A DNA stretch of 64,000 nt from Burkholderiales bacterium (GTDB lineage Bacteria > Pseudomonadota > Gammaproteobacteria > Burkholderiales > SG8-41), in NCBI GenBank assembly GCA_020854035.1, contig JADZGE010000009.1, forward strand, positions 1-64,000, written 5' to 3'. Positions 20,018 to 28,889 of this stretch are shown here, piece after piece. The notes beneath the pieces are model-generated. The model made no database searches and had not been told where the DNA came from. It saw only the letters and a list, made by a program, of their open reading frames with translations. The translations under genes and the position numbers were made by a program. Numbering within the stretch: the first letter of the stretch is position 1; each line of letters opens with the position of its first letter.

Positions 20018-20088
20018 AGGATCCGGCCCCGGGTCAAGCGGGCGCGCCGCGACTGGAATCGTGAGCGCCGCCGCGGGCTTGCATCCGT

Positions 20089-21069
20089 TCAGTTCTGCGG
20101 CGGGATGCCCTCGGCCTTGATGACGGCCGCCCACCGCGCCACTTCGCCCGCGACGAAGCGCTGCGCCTCCTCCGGCGTGCTGGGCGCGACGTCACTGCCT
20201 TTCAGCCGGAAGGTCGCCATCACCTCCGGCCGGTTGAGCGCGGCGCGTACCGTCTCGTTCAGGCGCGCGACGATGGCGGGCGGCAGGCCCGCCGGACCGA
20301 TCAGCGCTGTCCAGCCGCGCACGTCGAATCCCGGCAGCACGGTCTCCGACAGCGTGGGAATCTGCGGCATCTGTTTCCAGCGCTCGCTCGAGGTGACCGC
20401 GATGAGGCGAAGCTTCCCCGCTTCGGCGAGCGCCTGAATCTCGCCGATCGAGGCGAACATGACCGGCACCTCTCCGGCGGCGACCGCGGTGGGCGTCGCG
20501 GTGCCGCCCTTGTAGGGGACATGCAGCATCCGGATGGAGAGCCGCGACTGGAAGAGGAGTGACACGAGGTGCATCCCGGTGCCGATCCCGCCGGTCGCGT
20601 AGTCGAGCTTGCCCGGATTCCTGCGTGCGAATTCGACGAGCTCCGCCACCGTCTTCGCGGGAAACGAGGGATGCGTCGCGATGAAATAGGGATTCTTGGT
20701 GAGCAAAGTGATGAAGGTGAAATCCTTCACCGCGTCGTACGGCAGCGAACGGTAGAGCGAGGGCGAAGCCGCGTGTCCCCCCGCGGGCAGGAACAGCGTA
20801 TAGCCGTCCGCCGGGCTGCGCGCCACCTGCGCGGCGCCCACCGTGCCTCCCGCGCCGGGCCGCCCGTCGACGATGACCTGCTGGCCGAGCAACGCCGACA
20901 TCGGCGCCGCGATCAGGCGCGCGTTCTGATCGACGTTGCCGCCGGCGAGAAAGCCGTGGACGAGCCGGATCGGCTTCGTCGGATAGGGCTGCGCGCCCGC
21001 GGGCGCGCCGGCGAGAGCCAGGGCGAGGCAGGCGCCGCAGGCGGCGCCGATGCGGGTGATACGGGACAT
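20089..21069 (-). CDS. Bug-family substrate-binding protein, duplicate copy A
   Basis: A 326-residue Bug receptor with a clean Sec signal (ACLALALAGAPAGAQPYP). The ligand blocks are HGFLAGGNVDQNARLIAAP (the first loop has GFLAGGN in place of the usual PFxAGG), VDGRPGAGGTVGAAQ, TGGIGTGMHLVSLLF, HVPYKGGTATP and QIPTLSETVLPGFDVRG. It is a close paralogue of the gene at 21625-22617, roughly 85% identical by eye through the mature part, with a RidA gene between them. ATG 21069 has AGGAG at good distance. The pair probably arose by a recent duplication and may bind similar ligands. Confidence 0.92.
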   Translation of the reverse strand: MSRITRIGAACGACLALALAGAPAGAQPYPTKPIRLVHGFLAGGNVDQNARLIAAPMSALLGQQVIVDGRPGAGGTVGAAQVARSPADGYTLFLPAGGHAASPSLYRSLPYDAVKDFTFITLLTKNPYFIATHPSFPAKTVAELVEFARRNPGKLDYATGGIGTGMHLVSLLFQSRLSIRMLHVPYKGGTATPTAVAAGEVPVMFASIGEIQALAEAGKLRLIAVTSSERWKQMPQIPTLSETVLPGFDVRGWTALIGPAGLPPAIVARLNETVRAALNRPEVMATFRLKGSDVAPSTPEEAQRFVAGEVARWAAVIKAEGIPPQN

Positions 21070-21149
21070 GCGATTCTCCTCGATTGACGCGCGCGGGCCT
21101 CGTCGCTTCGCGTGCCGACCGGATTCGCCGGCCGGCGTCGCGCGGGTAT

Positions 21150-21614
21150 TCAACGGCGCCGGTAGGCGGCGATCGCCTCGATCTCGACGCGCGCCCCGGG
21201 CGTGGAGAGCTGGTTCACGCACACGGTGGTGCTGGCGGGAGTCCAGTCGCCGAATGTCTCGCGCAACACCGCGCTCATGCGTTCCTGATCGCGCATGTCG
21301 GTGAGGTATTTCGTCACCTTCACGACGTCCGTCCAGGCGAGCCCCTCGTGATCCAGTATCTCCTTGATCGCCGCCAGTGCGCGCCGCGTCTGTTCGCGGA
21401 TATCGACCGGGTGGTCGTGCTCCGACCAGTCGTGCGGATGCCTGTGGTAGAGCGGCGAGGGCGTCGCCCCGGAGATGAACAGCAGCTCGCCGACGCCGGT
21501 CACGCGCATCGCCGGCGCATACGGCATGTCGGAACGCCGCTCGGGCCTGGTCTGGATCTCCTGCACGTCCGGGTTGGTGGGCGAGACCTGGAACGGTTTC
21601 GTGTGTGCGTGCAT
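21150..21614 (-). CDS. RidA/YjgF-family protein without the usual catalytic arginine
   Basis: A 154-residue trimeric-type RidA-superfamily protein. RidA deaminates reactive enamine/imine intermediates by an Arg in a PxRTTV block; here the block reads PASTTVCVNQLS, with Ser in place of Arg near residue 130, as in Rid subfamilies with other or unknown functions. The Tyr/Gly core (LLFISGATPSP) and the DVVKVTKYLTDM strand are conserved. ATG 21614 has AGGAG upstream. It sits between two duplicated Bug genes on the same strand and was probably part of a catabolic operon for a nitrogen compound. A role as lyase or amidohydrolase for a pathway intermediate is inference. Confidence 0.85.
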   Translation of the reverse strand: MHAHTKPFQVSPTNPDVQEIQTRPERRSDMPYAPAMRVTGVGELLFISGATPSPLYHRHPHDWSEHDHPVDIREQTRRALAAIKEILDHEGLAWTDVVKVTKYLTDMRDQERMSAVLRETFGDWTPASTTVCVNQLSTPGARVEIEAIAAYRRR

Positions 21615-21624
21615 GGCGGGCTCC

Positions 21625-22617
21625 TCAGTTCTGCAGCGGAATGCCTTCGGCCTTGATGACGGCCGCCCACCGCGCCACCTCGCCCGCGACGAAGCGCTGC
21701 GTCTCCTCCGGCGTGCGCGGCGCGACTTCACTGCCCTTGCGCCGGAAGTTCTCGATCACCTCCGGCCGGCCGAGCGCCTCGCGTACCGTCTCGTTCACGC
21801 GCGCGACGATGGCGGGCGGCAGGCCCGCCGGGCCGATCAACGCCGAGTAGCCCCGCACGTCGAATCCCGGCAGCACGGTCTCCGACAGCGTGGGGACCTG
21901 CGGCGTCAATTTCCAGCGCTCCCCCGACGTGACCGCGATGAGGCGAAGTTTCCCCGCTTCCGCGAGCGGAGTCACCTCGCCCGGCGAGCCGAACATGAAC
22001 GGCACCTCTCCGGCGGCGACCGCGGTGGGCGTCACCGAACCGCCCCGGTAGGGCACATGCAGCATCTTGATGGAAAGCCGCGACTGGAAGAGGAGTGACA
22101 CGAGGTGCATCCCCGTGCCGACCCCGCCGGTCGCGTAGTCGAGCTTGCCCGGGTCCTTGCGCGCGAGCCTCACCAGATCGGCCACCGTTCTCGCGGGAAA
22201 CGAGGGGTGCGTCGCGATGAAATAGGGATTGTTGGTGACGAGGGTGATGAAGGTGAAATCCTTCACCGCGTCGTACGGCAGCGACCGGTAGAGCGAGGGC
22301 GAAACCGCGTGCCCGCCCGCCGCGAGGAACAGCGTATAGCCGTCCGCCGGGCTGCGCGCCACCTGCGCGGCGGCCACCGTGCCTCCCGCGCCCGGCCGCC
22401 CGTCGACGATGACCTGCTGGCCGAACGATGCGGACATCGGCGCCGCGATCAAGCGCGCGTTGAGATCGACGTTGCCGCCCGCGAGAAAGCCGTGGACGAG
22501 CCGGACCGGCTTCACCGGGTAGGACTGCGCGTACGCCGCCGGCCCGGCGGCGAGGGCGAGCAGGGCCACCGCGGCAGCAAGGCCCGGCGCGCGGCCGGGG
22601 CTACTCATCGTCTGCAT
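21625..22617 (-). CDS. Bug-family substrate-binding protein, duplicate copy B
   Basis: A 330-residue Bug receptor, the close paralogue of the gene at 20089-21069. The signal peptide ends near AAYAQSYP; the mature part begins VKPVRLVHGFLAGGN. The same GFLAGGN, RPGAGGTVAAAQ, TGGVGTGMHLVS and TVLPGFDVRG blocks are present, and the last ten residues are nearly the same as in copy A. I prefer ATG 22617, six bases from AAAGGA, over the ATG at 22623. The stop is ten bases before the RidA start, so transcription would run from copy B through RidA to copy A. Confidence 0.92.
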   Translation of the reverse strand: MQTMSSPGRAPGLAAAVALLALAAGPAAYAQSYPVKPVRLVHGFLAGGNVDLNARLIAAPMSASFGQQVIVDGRPGAGGTVAAAQVARSPADGYTLFLAAGGHAVSPSLYRSLPYDAVKDFTFITLVTNNPYFIATHPSFPARTVADLVRLARKDPGKLDYATGGVGTGMHLVSLLFQSRLSIKMLHVPYRGGSVTPTAVAAGEVPFMFGSPGEVTPLAEAGKLRLIAVTSGERWKLTPQVPTLSETVLPGFDVRGYSALIGPAGLPPAIVARVNETVREALGRPEVIENFRRKGSEVAPRTPEETQRFVAGEVARWAAVIKAEGIPLQN

Positions 22618-22639
22618 GTGCATTCCTTTCGCCCCGAGC

Positions 22640-24049
22640 TCAGGGCCGCGGACCCCTCGGCGCGGGGCTGTAGACGTAGTTGCCCTCGCGCATGATGCGC
22701 AGCCGCGAAGCGAGCAGCTGCTCCTGCAACTCGGCGAGGCGCGCCTGCGGAAAGCGCAGCCTGCCGCCCTCTTTCACGATCTTTCCCGCGATCATCACCG
22801 TGTCGACATCCGCCGAATCCGCGTAGAGCACGATCGCGTGCACCGGGTCGCCGCCGGGCAGCGCCGGGAACACGTTCATGCCGCGCGCGTTGATCATCAC
22901 GAGGTCCGCCTGCTTGCCCGGCGTGATCGAACCGATCCTGCGCTCCATGCGCAGCATTTTCGCCCCGCCGAGGGTCGCCCACTCGAGCGCGTCGCGCGTC
23001 TGCGTGGCGTGCTGGCTCTTCACGGGAGGCCAGCGGCCCTGCTCGTGCAACAGCCGGTTGTCGATCTCGCGCTGGTGCTGGAACGCGTGGCGCGTCACCG
23101 ACAGCATGGAGCTGTTGAAATAGGGATCGCAATCGGTGCCGAGCGAGGGCATGGCGCCGAACTTGAGGAGCCGCCCGAGCATCGCCACGCGCTCGCTGTT
23201 GAACATCTCCGAGAGCGAGGTCGCCGACACGGTGCAGCCGGCGTCGAGCACCATCTTCAGCTCGTCGTCCTCGAGGCAGTTGCCGTGCGCGATGTTGTGG
23301 TCGGGGCCGAGCAACCCCTCCTTCGCCAGCCGCCACATGCCGTCCTCCAGCCTGCGCTGCCCCTTGCGCGCCCAGGTGTGCGCGCTGTTCACGAGCCCGT
23401 AGTCGCGGGCGAGGCGGATATCCTGCCTGCAGATCTCGTAGGTCGCCTGGTCCGGGCCGAGGATCGCCATGGCGAGCGTCACGAGCCCCTCGTCCGAGGC
23501 AAGCCGCCCGGTGCGCAGGCGGTGGATTTCCTCCCGCGGAAACGGGATCTCGTAATACGGCGTGTGTCCCTCCACGACGGGCGGCTTCACCGTGCCGCGC
23601 GCGAAGACGGCGCGGATGCCGGACTCCTCCAGCCCGTCGATCGCGGCGTCGGTCATCTCGGAATCCCGCACGACGTGGCACCAGTCGAAGATCGTGGTCG
23701 TGCCGTGGTTGATCTGGTTGAGCGCCCCGAGCAGATTCGCGACGCGCACGTCCTGCGCCTGGAAGTGCATGGCCATGTTCCGGTGCATGTTGCCGTGGTA
23801 GTCGCGCTTGCTCACCCAGTCCGCTCCGATGCCGCGCAGCGGAAACTCCCAGGTGTGAATGTGCGCGTTGACGAACCCCGGCAGCACGATGAAATCGCTC
23901 GCGTCCGTCGTCTCGGCGTTGTCGGCGCCGATGCCGCGCGCGACTTCAACGATCCGGTCCGCGTCGATCAGGATGTCGCCCCCGTGTACGACGCCGATCG
24001 CGGGATCCACGGAGACGATGGTCGCGTTCTTGATGAGTCGTCGTGTCAT
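22640..24049 (-). CDS. Amidohydrolase-family protein (TrzA/AtzA/cytosine-deaminase-like)
   Basis: A 469-residue metal-dependent hydrolase of the subgroup with atrazine chlorohydrolase, S-adenosylhomocysteine deaminase and related aminohydrolases. The metal and catalytic residues appear in order: HIH in FVNAHIHTWEF (near residue 65), His in NSAHTWARK, His in IAHGNCLEDDE, and Asp in SLGTDCDPYFN (near 315). C-terminal beta-domain blocks such as ITPGKQADLVMI close the composite domain. ATG 24049 has GGGAG upstream. It follows directly the second amidohydrolase on the same strand and precedes the Bug-RidA-Bug set, which suggests one pathway for an imported N-heterocycle or N-substituted amine. Confidence 0.88.
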   Translation of the reverse strand: MTRRLIKNATIVSVDPAIGVVHGGDILIDADRIVEVARGIGADNAETTDASDFIVLPGFVNAHIHTWEFPLRGIGADWVSKRDYHGNMHRNMAMHFQAQDVRVANLLGALNQINHGTTTIFDWCHVVRDSEMTDAAIDGLEESGIRAVFARGTVKPPVVEGHTPYYEIPFPREEIHRLRTGRLASDEGLVTLAMAILGPDQATYEICRQDIRLARDYGLVNSAHTWARKGQRRLEDGMWRLAKEGLLGPDHNIAHGNCLEDDELKMVLDAGCTVSATSLSEMFNSERVAMLGRLLKFGAMPSLGTDCDPYFNSSMLSVTRHAFQHQREIDNRLLHEQGRWPPVKSQHATQTRDALEWATLGGAKMLRMERRIGSITPGKQADLVMINARGMNVFPALPGGDPVHAIVLYADSADVDTVMIAGKIVKEGGRLRFPQARLAELQEQLLASRLRIMREGNYVYSPAPRGPRP

Positions 24050-24155
24050 CGAGGCTCCCGTGATTTCACATGCCGGACTCCGGCGGATCACGCCGCGGCA
24101 AACCGAATTTACCATCCCCGGCGCGCATTCGGACGAGTCCCGGTGCCCGCCGCGC

Positions 24156-25394
24156 CTACGGCCGGTGCAGCACCGGCAACTCGCGGGAGAAGAGCCGCCG
24201 CCCGCGCTTGAACCCCATGACCGGCTGCGCCACCGTCGCGACGACCTCGCCCGGCGTGTGCGCGTCCCACACGACGAGATCGGCCGGATTGCCGACGGCG
24301 ATGCCGTAGTCGTCCTTTCTCATGATGCGCGCCGCGCGATCGGTGAGCATCGCGAAACACTCCGACAGGTCCGCGGCCGTGCCGCGCTGCACGACATTCG
24401 CGTAGAGATTCGCGATCCGCACCAGCGAGCAGTCGCCGTACGGGGTGAAGGGATTGAGCACGTTGTTGGTCGCGATCGAACAGGTGACCCCGCGCGCGGC
24501 GAGGGCGTGCGCGTCCGCGACGCCCCGCATCACGCTGTGTTCCTGGTGGCGCCCGCTGGTGTAGAGGTCGGTCGCGGGCAGCACCGCAACCGCCACCCCG
24601 GCGCCGGCGAGTCGTCGCGCGAGCGCCTCGAACTCGGGTTCCGGCAGGCACGAATACTTGTTGCCGTGGCCGATCGCGACGCGCCCGCCCCAGCCGATGC
24701 GCTCGGTCAGCTCGCAGATCTGCCACGCCATCATGTCGTGCGTCGTGTAGCCGCCGTCGCCGTGAATCTCGACATCCACGTCGTAGTCCTTCGCCAGCGC
24801 GAATATGCGCTCGATCTGCGCCGGGCCGTTCACGTCGTAGCGCGGCGCGCCCCCGACCACCCGCGCGCCGCGTTTCAGGGCCGCCACGACGTTCTCCTCG
24901 GCGCCCGGCACGCCGGTCCAGCCTTCCTGCAGGAAGGCACAGAGCTGAAGCTCCATTCCCCACGCGCAGTCCCGCGCGAGGCGCTCGATCGCCTGGTACC
25001 CCTTCAGGCCGACCGGCGGATCGACCTCGATGTGGGTGCGCATGTGCATGACGCCGTTCAGCATGCATTGCTCGAGCGTGCGGCGCGCGCGCGCGTAGAT
25101 GTCCTCGGGCGTGAACGTGTCCTTCACCGCGGACACCCGCTTCATGTAGTCCGTGGCGCGGCGGTCCTCGAGCGGCGCCACGCGGTCGAGGATTCGCGAC
25201 TTGTCGAGGTGAAAATGGCTCTCCACCAGCCCCGGCGAGGCGAGGCGCCCGCCGGCGTCGACGGCTTCGCCGTCACCCGCGATGCGGGCGCCGATGGCGG
25301 CGATCCTGCCCCCCGCCACCGCGATGTCGACCACCGCGGCTGCGCCGCTCCCGTTCGCGAGCCGCACATTGCGCACCACGAGATCGAATGCCAA
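24156..25394 (-). CDS. Amidohydrolase-family protein, CodA-like subgroup with TTG start
   Basis: A 412-residue cytosine-deaminase-like hydrolase. Metal residues are HFH in LVESHFHLDKS (near residue 65), His in DVEIHGDGGYT and His in IGHGNKYS. Where cytosine deaminase has the metal Asp (GHDDVFDPW) this protein has ATNNVLNPFTPYGD, so the catalytic Asp is Asn. No ATG is near the conserved start; TTG at 25394 gives LAFDLVVRNVRL and is preceded by GGAGGAG at ideal spacing, so I choose TTG. The 141 bases upstream are shared with a divergent Bug gene. The substrate is unknown, probably a cyclic or amide nitrogen compound. Confidence 0.87.
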   Translation of the reverse strand: MAFDLVVRNVRLANGSGAAAVVDIAVAGGRIAAIGARIAGDGEAVDAGGRLASPGLVESHFHLDKSRILDRVAPLEDRRATDYMKRVSAVKDTFTPEDIYARARRTLEQCMLNGVMHMRTHIEVDPPVGLKGYQAIERLARDCAWGMELQLCAFLQEGWTGVPGAEENVVAALKRGARVVGGAPRYDVNGPAQIERIFALAKDYDVDVEIHGDGGYTTHDMMAWQICELTERIGWGGRVAIGHGNKYSCLPEPEFEALARRLAGAGVAVAVLPATDLYTSGRHQEHSVMRGVADAHALAARGVTCSIATNNVLNPFTPYGDCSLVRIANLYANVVQRGTAADLSECFAMLTDRAARIMRKDDYGIAVGNPADLVVWDAHTPGEVVATVAQPVMGFKRGRRLFSRELPVLHRP

Positions 25395-25535
25395 TTCCGT
25401 GCTCCTCCGGACCGACCGCGACCTCCAGTTTAACTCATCGCCGCGAGTGCCCGCCGGCGCTCCGCGCGCCGTTTCTCTTCTGGAAAGCGGCGGCACCTTG
25501 GGGTATGGTTACGGCTCGAATGGGAGGCGTCTTCC

Positions 25536-26498
25536 GTGAACCTCGGGTTCCCGTGCATCGCCGGGCTCGCGTTCGTCCTTGGCACCGCCGCATCGGCACA
25601 GAGCTACCCGGGGAAGCCGGTGCGCGTCGTCGTGCCGTTCCCGGCGGCCGGCGCCGCGGACATCCTCGCGCGCTCCATCGGGCAGGAACTCACGCGGCGC
25701 TGGGGCCAGCAGGTCGTGGTGGACAACCGCCCCGGAGCCGGCGGCAATATCGGCGCTGAACTGGTGGCGAAGAGCACGCCCGACGGCTACACGCTGCTGC
25801 TGGCGGCGGCCACCACGCACGCGGCGAGCGTCTCGCTCTACTCGAGGCTCGCCTACAGCCTGGAGAAGGATCTCGCGCCGGTGACGCTGGCGGCGAATGT
25901 CTCGCACATCCTGCTCGCGCACCCCTCGCTCCCGGCGAAGTCGGTGAAGGAACTCGTGGCGCTCGCCCGGTCGCAGCCCGGCCGGATCAACTGGGGCCTG
26001 CAGGGCAACGGCACCCTGTCGCACCTCGAGACCGAGCTCTTCAAGGAACTCGCCGGCGTGCAGCTGCAACTCGTCCCCTACAAGGGCAGCGCCCCCGGGC
26101 TGACCGATCTCATCGCCGGCAACATCCAGGTGTTCTTCGACAGCGTCCCGCCCGCGCTGCCGCACGTCCAGGCCGGCAAGCTCCGCGGCATCGCGGTTGC
26201 CGGGTCCCGGCGCTCGCCCGCCGTCCCGCAGCTTCCCACGATCGGGGAGACGCTCAAGGGGTTCGAGGCCGACAACTGGTTCGGCATCATGGCGCCGGCG
26301 GGCACGCCGCCCGATGTCGTCTCCAGATTGAACGCCGAGATCGTGGACATCCTGTCGAACCCCGAGATGCGCCGGACGATGCTCGCCCGCGGTGCGGTGC
26401 TCCATTCGAGCACGCCGGGCGAATTCGCGGCCGCCATCCGGTCCGACATCGAGAAGTGGGGCCGTGTCGTGAAGCGATCCGGCGCGCGCATCGAGTAG
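25536..26498 (+). CDS. Bug-family substrate-binding protein
   Basis: A 320-residue Bug receptor with a GTG start and a short Sec signal ending at ASAQSYP (near residue 22). Typical blocks: KPVRVVVPFPAAGAADILAR, VVDNRPGAGGNIGAELVAKS, GLQGNGTLSHLETELF, LVPYKGSAPGLTD and QLPTIGETLKGFEADNW. It is the first gene of a unit with the M20 hydrolase that starts seven bases after its stop, a clear receptor-enzyme pair. It is divergent from the CodA-like amidohydrolase. A likely role is uptake of a carbamoyl or cyclic ureido compound that the enzymes split. Confidence 0.92.
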   Translation: MNLGFPCIAGLAFVLGTAASAQSYPGKPVRVVVPFPAAGAADILARSIGQELTRRWGQQVVVDNRPGAGGNIGAELVAKSTPDGYTLLLAAATTHAASVSLYSRLAYSLEKDLAPVTLAANVSHILLAHPSLPAKSVKELVALARSQPGRINWGLQGNGTLSHLETELFKELAGVQLQLVPYKGSAPGLTDLIAGNIQVFFDSVPPALPHVQAGKLRGIAVAGSRRSPAVPQLPTIGETLKGFEADNWFGIMAPAGTPPDVVSRLNAEIVDILSNPEMRRTMLARGAVLHSSTPGEFAAAIRSDIEKWGRVVKRSGARIE

Positions 26499-26505
26499 CC
26501 GCCCG

Positions 26506-27756
26506 ATGAGGGAAGCGCACCTCGACGCCGTCGGCCGCGTCGACCCGGAGCGGCTGTGGCGGCGCCTCATGGAGATGGCGCGGATCGGCGCCCTTCCCGG
26601 CGGAGGGGTGAACCGCGCCGCGTTCTCGGCCGAGGATATCGCGGCGCGGAAACGCCTCGTCTCCTGGGCGCGCGCGCTCGGCTGCAGCGTGGCGCAGGAC
26701 GCCATCGGCAACCTTTTCATCCACCGCGCTGGCACCGATCCGCGCGCCGCGCCCGTGATGACCGGCAGCCACATGGACAGCCAGCCGCGCGGCGGGCGCT
26801 TCGACGGGATCTACGGGGTGCTCGCCGGCCTGGAGGCGATCGAGGCGATGGAGCGCGCGGGCGTTCGCACGCGCCGCCCGGTCGAAGTGGTCGCGTGGAG
26901 CAACGAGGAAGGCGGGCGCTTTCAGCCCTGCACCATGGGTTCCGCGGTGCACACCGGCGCGAAGCAGCTCGGCGAGTTCCTCTCGGTGACGGACAACGAC
27001 GGCGTCGCGCTCGGTGACGCGCTCGCCCGCACCCTCGCTGCGATGCCCGACCTGGAGCAGCGCGAACGCAAGGCCCCGGCCGCCGCCTACATCGAGGCGC
27101 ACATCGAGCAGGGGCCGCTCCTCGAGCTGGAGGGCGCAACGATCGGCGTCGTGACCGGCATACAGGGGCTGCGCTGGTTCAACGTCGAGATAACCGGGGA
27201 AACCGCGCACGCCGGCACGACGCCGCTCGCCGGCCGCAGGGACGCCCTGCGCGAGGCGATCGACGCGATCAACGCGCTGCGCGAACTCACGCGGGACGAA
27301 ACCGACACCGTCCGCTTCACGATCGGGCGCGTGCTGGTCAGCCCGAATTCGCCCAATTCAGTGCCGAGCCACGTGCTTTTTTCCGTGGACGTGCGCCATC
27401 CCGACGCCGCGACGATCGAGCGGCTCGGGAGCGCGGTGGAACCGGCGGTGCGAAGCGCGGTGCGCCGCTGCTCGGTCGCCGTCAACCCCACGCTCACCGA
27501 CGATCCCTGCACCTTCGACCCGGGCGTGGTCGCGGCCGTGGAGCGCGCCGCCCGCACCCTCGATCTCCCGTTCCGCCGCATGCCCTCCGGCGCGAGCCAC
27601 GACGCGATGTACATGGCGCGCGTATGCCCCACCGGCATGATCTTCGTGCCGTGCGAGCGCGGGGTGAGCCACAATGAGGCCGAGAACGCGAAGCCCGGCG
27701 ATCTCGCGGCCGGGGCGCGGGTTCTCGCCGCGGCCCTGCTCGAACTGGCCGATTGA
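26506..27756 (+). CDS. M20-family Zn hydrolase (hydantoinase/carbamoylase type)
   Basis: A 416-residue enzyme of the N-carbamoyl-L-amino acid hydrolase / allantoate amidohydrolase / beta-ureidopropionase group. Metal ligands are His and Asp in TGSHMDSQPRGGRFDG (near residue 85), Glu in WSNEEGGRF (near 130), the HIEQGPLLE block near 195, and a C-terminal His in PSGASHDAMYMA. The dimerisation domain in the middle contains the GETAHAGTTPL block with the bridging His. ATG 26506 is seven bases after the Bug stop. It would release ammonia and CO2 from a carbamoylated amine; which one cannot be told. Confidence 0.9.
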   Translation: MREAHLDAVGRVDPERLWRRLMEMARIGALPGGGVNRAAFSAEDIAARKRLVSWARALGCSVAQDAIGNLFIHRAGTDPRAAPVMTGSHMDSQPRGGRFDGIYGVLAGLEAIEAMERAGVRTRRPVEVVAWSNEEGGRFQPCTMGSAVHTGAKQLGEFLSVTDNDGVALGDALARTLAAMPDLEQRERKAPAAAYIEAHIEQGPLLELEGATIGVVTGIQGLRWFNVEITGETAHAGTTPLAGRRDALREAIDAINALRELTRDETDTVRFTIGRVLVSPNSPNSVPSHVLFSVDVRHPDAATIERLGSAVEPAVRSAVRRCSVAVNPTLTDDPCTFDPGVVAAVERAARTLDLPFRRMPSGASHDAMYMARVCPTGMIFVPCERGVSHNEAENAKPGDLAAGARVLAAALLELAD

Positions 27757-27820
27757 CGGGCGGCGCCCGGCGTTCCACCCCGCCCCCGCGCCGCCGGCCG
27801 CCGTCCGTGTCGCCGCCGCC

Positions 27821-28849
27821 TCAGTTCGCGGTCACGACCCTGTTCTTGCCCGCGCGTTTCGCCGCGTAGAGCGCCCCGTCCGCCCGGGCGAGCACGCCGT
27901 CCTTCCCCTCGTCGGCGCCGAGGAGCGCGACTCCCGCGCTGAATCTGATGGCGATCCCGTGCCCGCCCCGCACGAACTCGCGCCGCGCCAGTTCCCGCTG
28001 CAAGCGCGAGATGGCGGCGACCGCCTGATCGAGGCTCGTGTCCGGCAGCAGGAAGACGAACTCCTCGCCCCCGTAGCGTGCCAGCGCGTCCTGCGGCCGC
28101 AGCGTCGCGCGCGCGAGCTCGGCGAGATGCGCGAGCGCCGCGTCCCCGCTCTGGTGCCCGTGGGTGTCGTTCAGCTGCTTGAAGTCGTCGATGTCGATCA
28201 GCGCGACGCAAAGGGGCGTCGCCCGGCGCCGCGACCGGGCGAGCTCGCGCCGCATCGCGTCCTCGAGCCCCTTGCGGTTGAGCAGCCCCGTCAACGAGTC
28301 ATGCCGCGCGAGTTCGGTCGCCTGCGCGAGCGCCCGCTGCAGCTTGTGCATCTCGCGCTCCGCCTCCTCGACACGGGCGCGCACCGCGCTTAACTCGTCG
28401 CGCGAACGCAGCGCCGCGAGCTGGATCTGGCGCGTCTCGCGCATCACTTCGTCCACCACGGAGGTGAGCTGAACGATGTCGCTCGCGGCCTTCAGGCGCG
28501 CGGCGCATCGCTCGATGCGGTCGTGGTACTCGCCGGCGGACGCCGTCAGGTCGGACAGATGGTCGATGAACTGCGCGAGCGTGGTCCGCACGCGGTCGCG
28601 CGCCTCGATCAGCCCCGCCTTGAGACCCGACTGCCGCTCGAGCGTCTCGCGCAGGCGCACCTCGAGGTCCTCGAGGTCGCGAGCGGAAACCGGCAGGGCG
28701 AGGAGCTCGTTCAGCATCGCGACCTGCCCATGCAGCCACTCGTCGTCGACCGCGAGCTCGCCGATGTTCTCGACCGCGAGACGGAGCAGCCGCAGCAGCT
28801 CGCCGGGCCTCGCCCCGGATCCGGGGTCCGGCTGCGCACTATCGCTCAT
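27821..28849 (-). CDS. Diguanylate cyclase with long coiled-coil N-terminus
   Basis: A 342-residue cytoplasmic protein. Residues 1-175 are helical with heptad-like charged/Leu patterns and no membrane segment or known sensor domain. Residues 180-342 form a GGDEF domain that makes cyclic di-GMP from two GTP. The active-site sequence is GGEEF, and an RxxD product-inhibition site (RPQD) stands exactly five residues before it, so feedback control is expected. The DIDDFKQLND block binds metal and nucleotide. It begins 41 bases after the thrC stop on the same strand. The N-terminal part resembles the coiled coil that precedes GGDEF in SadC/SiaD-like and DUF-containing cyclases, but I cannot assign it. 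Confidence 0.92.
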   Translation of the reverse strand: MSDSAQPDPGSGARPGELLRLLRLAVENIGELAVDDEWLHGQVAMLNELLALPVSARDLEDLEVRLRETLERQSGLKAGLIEARDRVRTTLAQFIDHLSDLTASAGEYHDRIERCAARLKAASDIVQLTSVVDEVMRETRQIQLAALRSRDELSAVRARVEEAEREMHKLQRALAQATELARHDSLTGLLNRKGLEDAMRRELARSRRRATPLCVALIDIDDFKQLNDTHGHQSGDAALAHLAELARATLRPQDALARYGGEEFVFLLPDTSLDQAVAAISRLQRELARREFVRGGHGIAIRFSAGVALLGADEGKDGVLARADGALYAAKRAGKNRVVTAN

Positions 28850-28889
28850 GGCGCCCGCCCCCCAGCGCGCCCGGCCGGCCCACGCGGAT

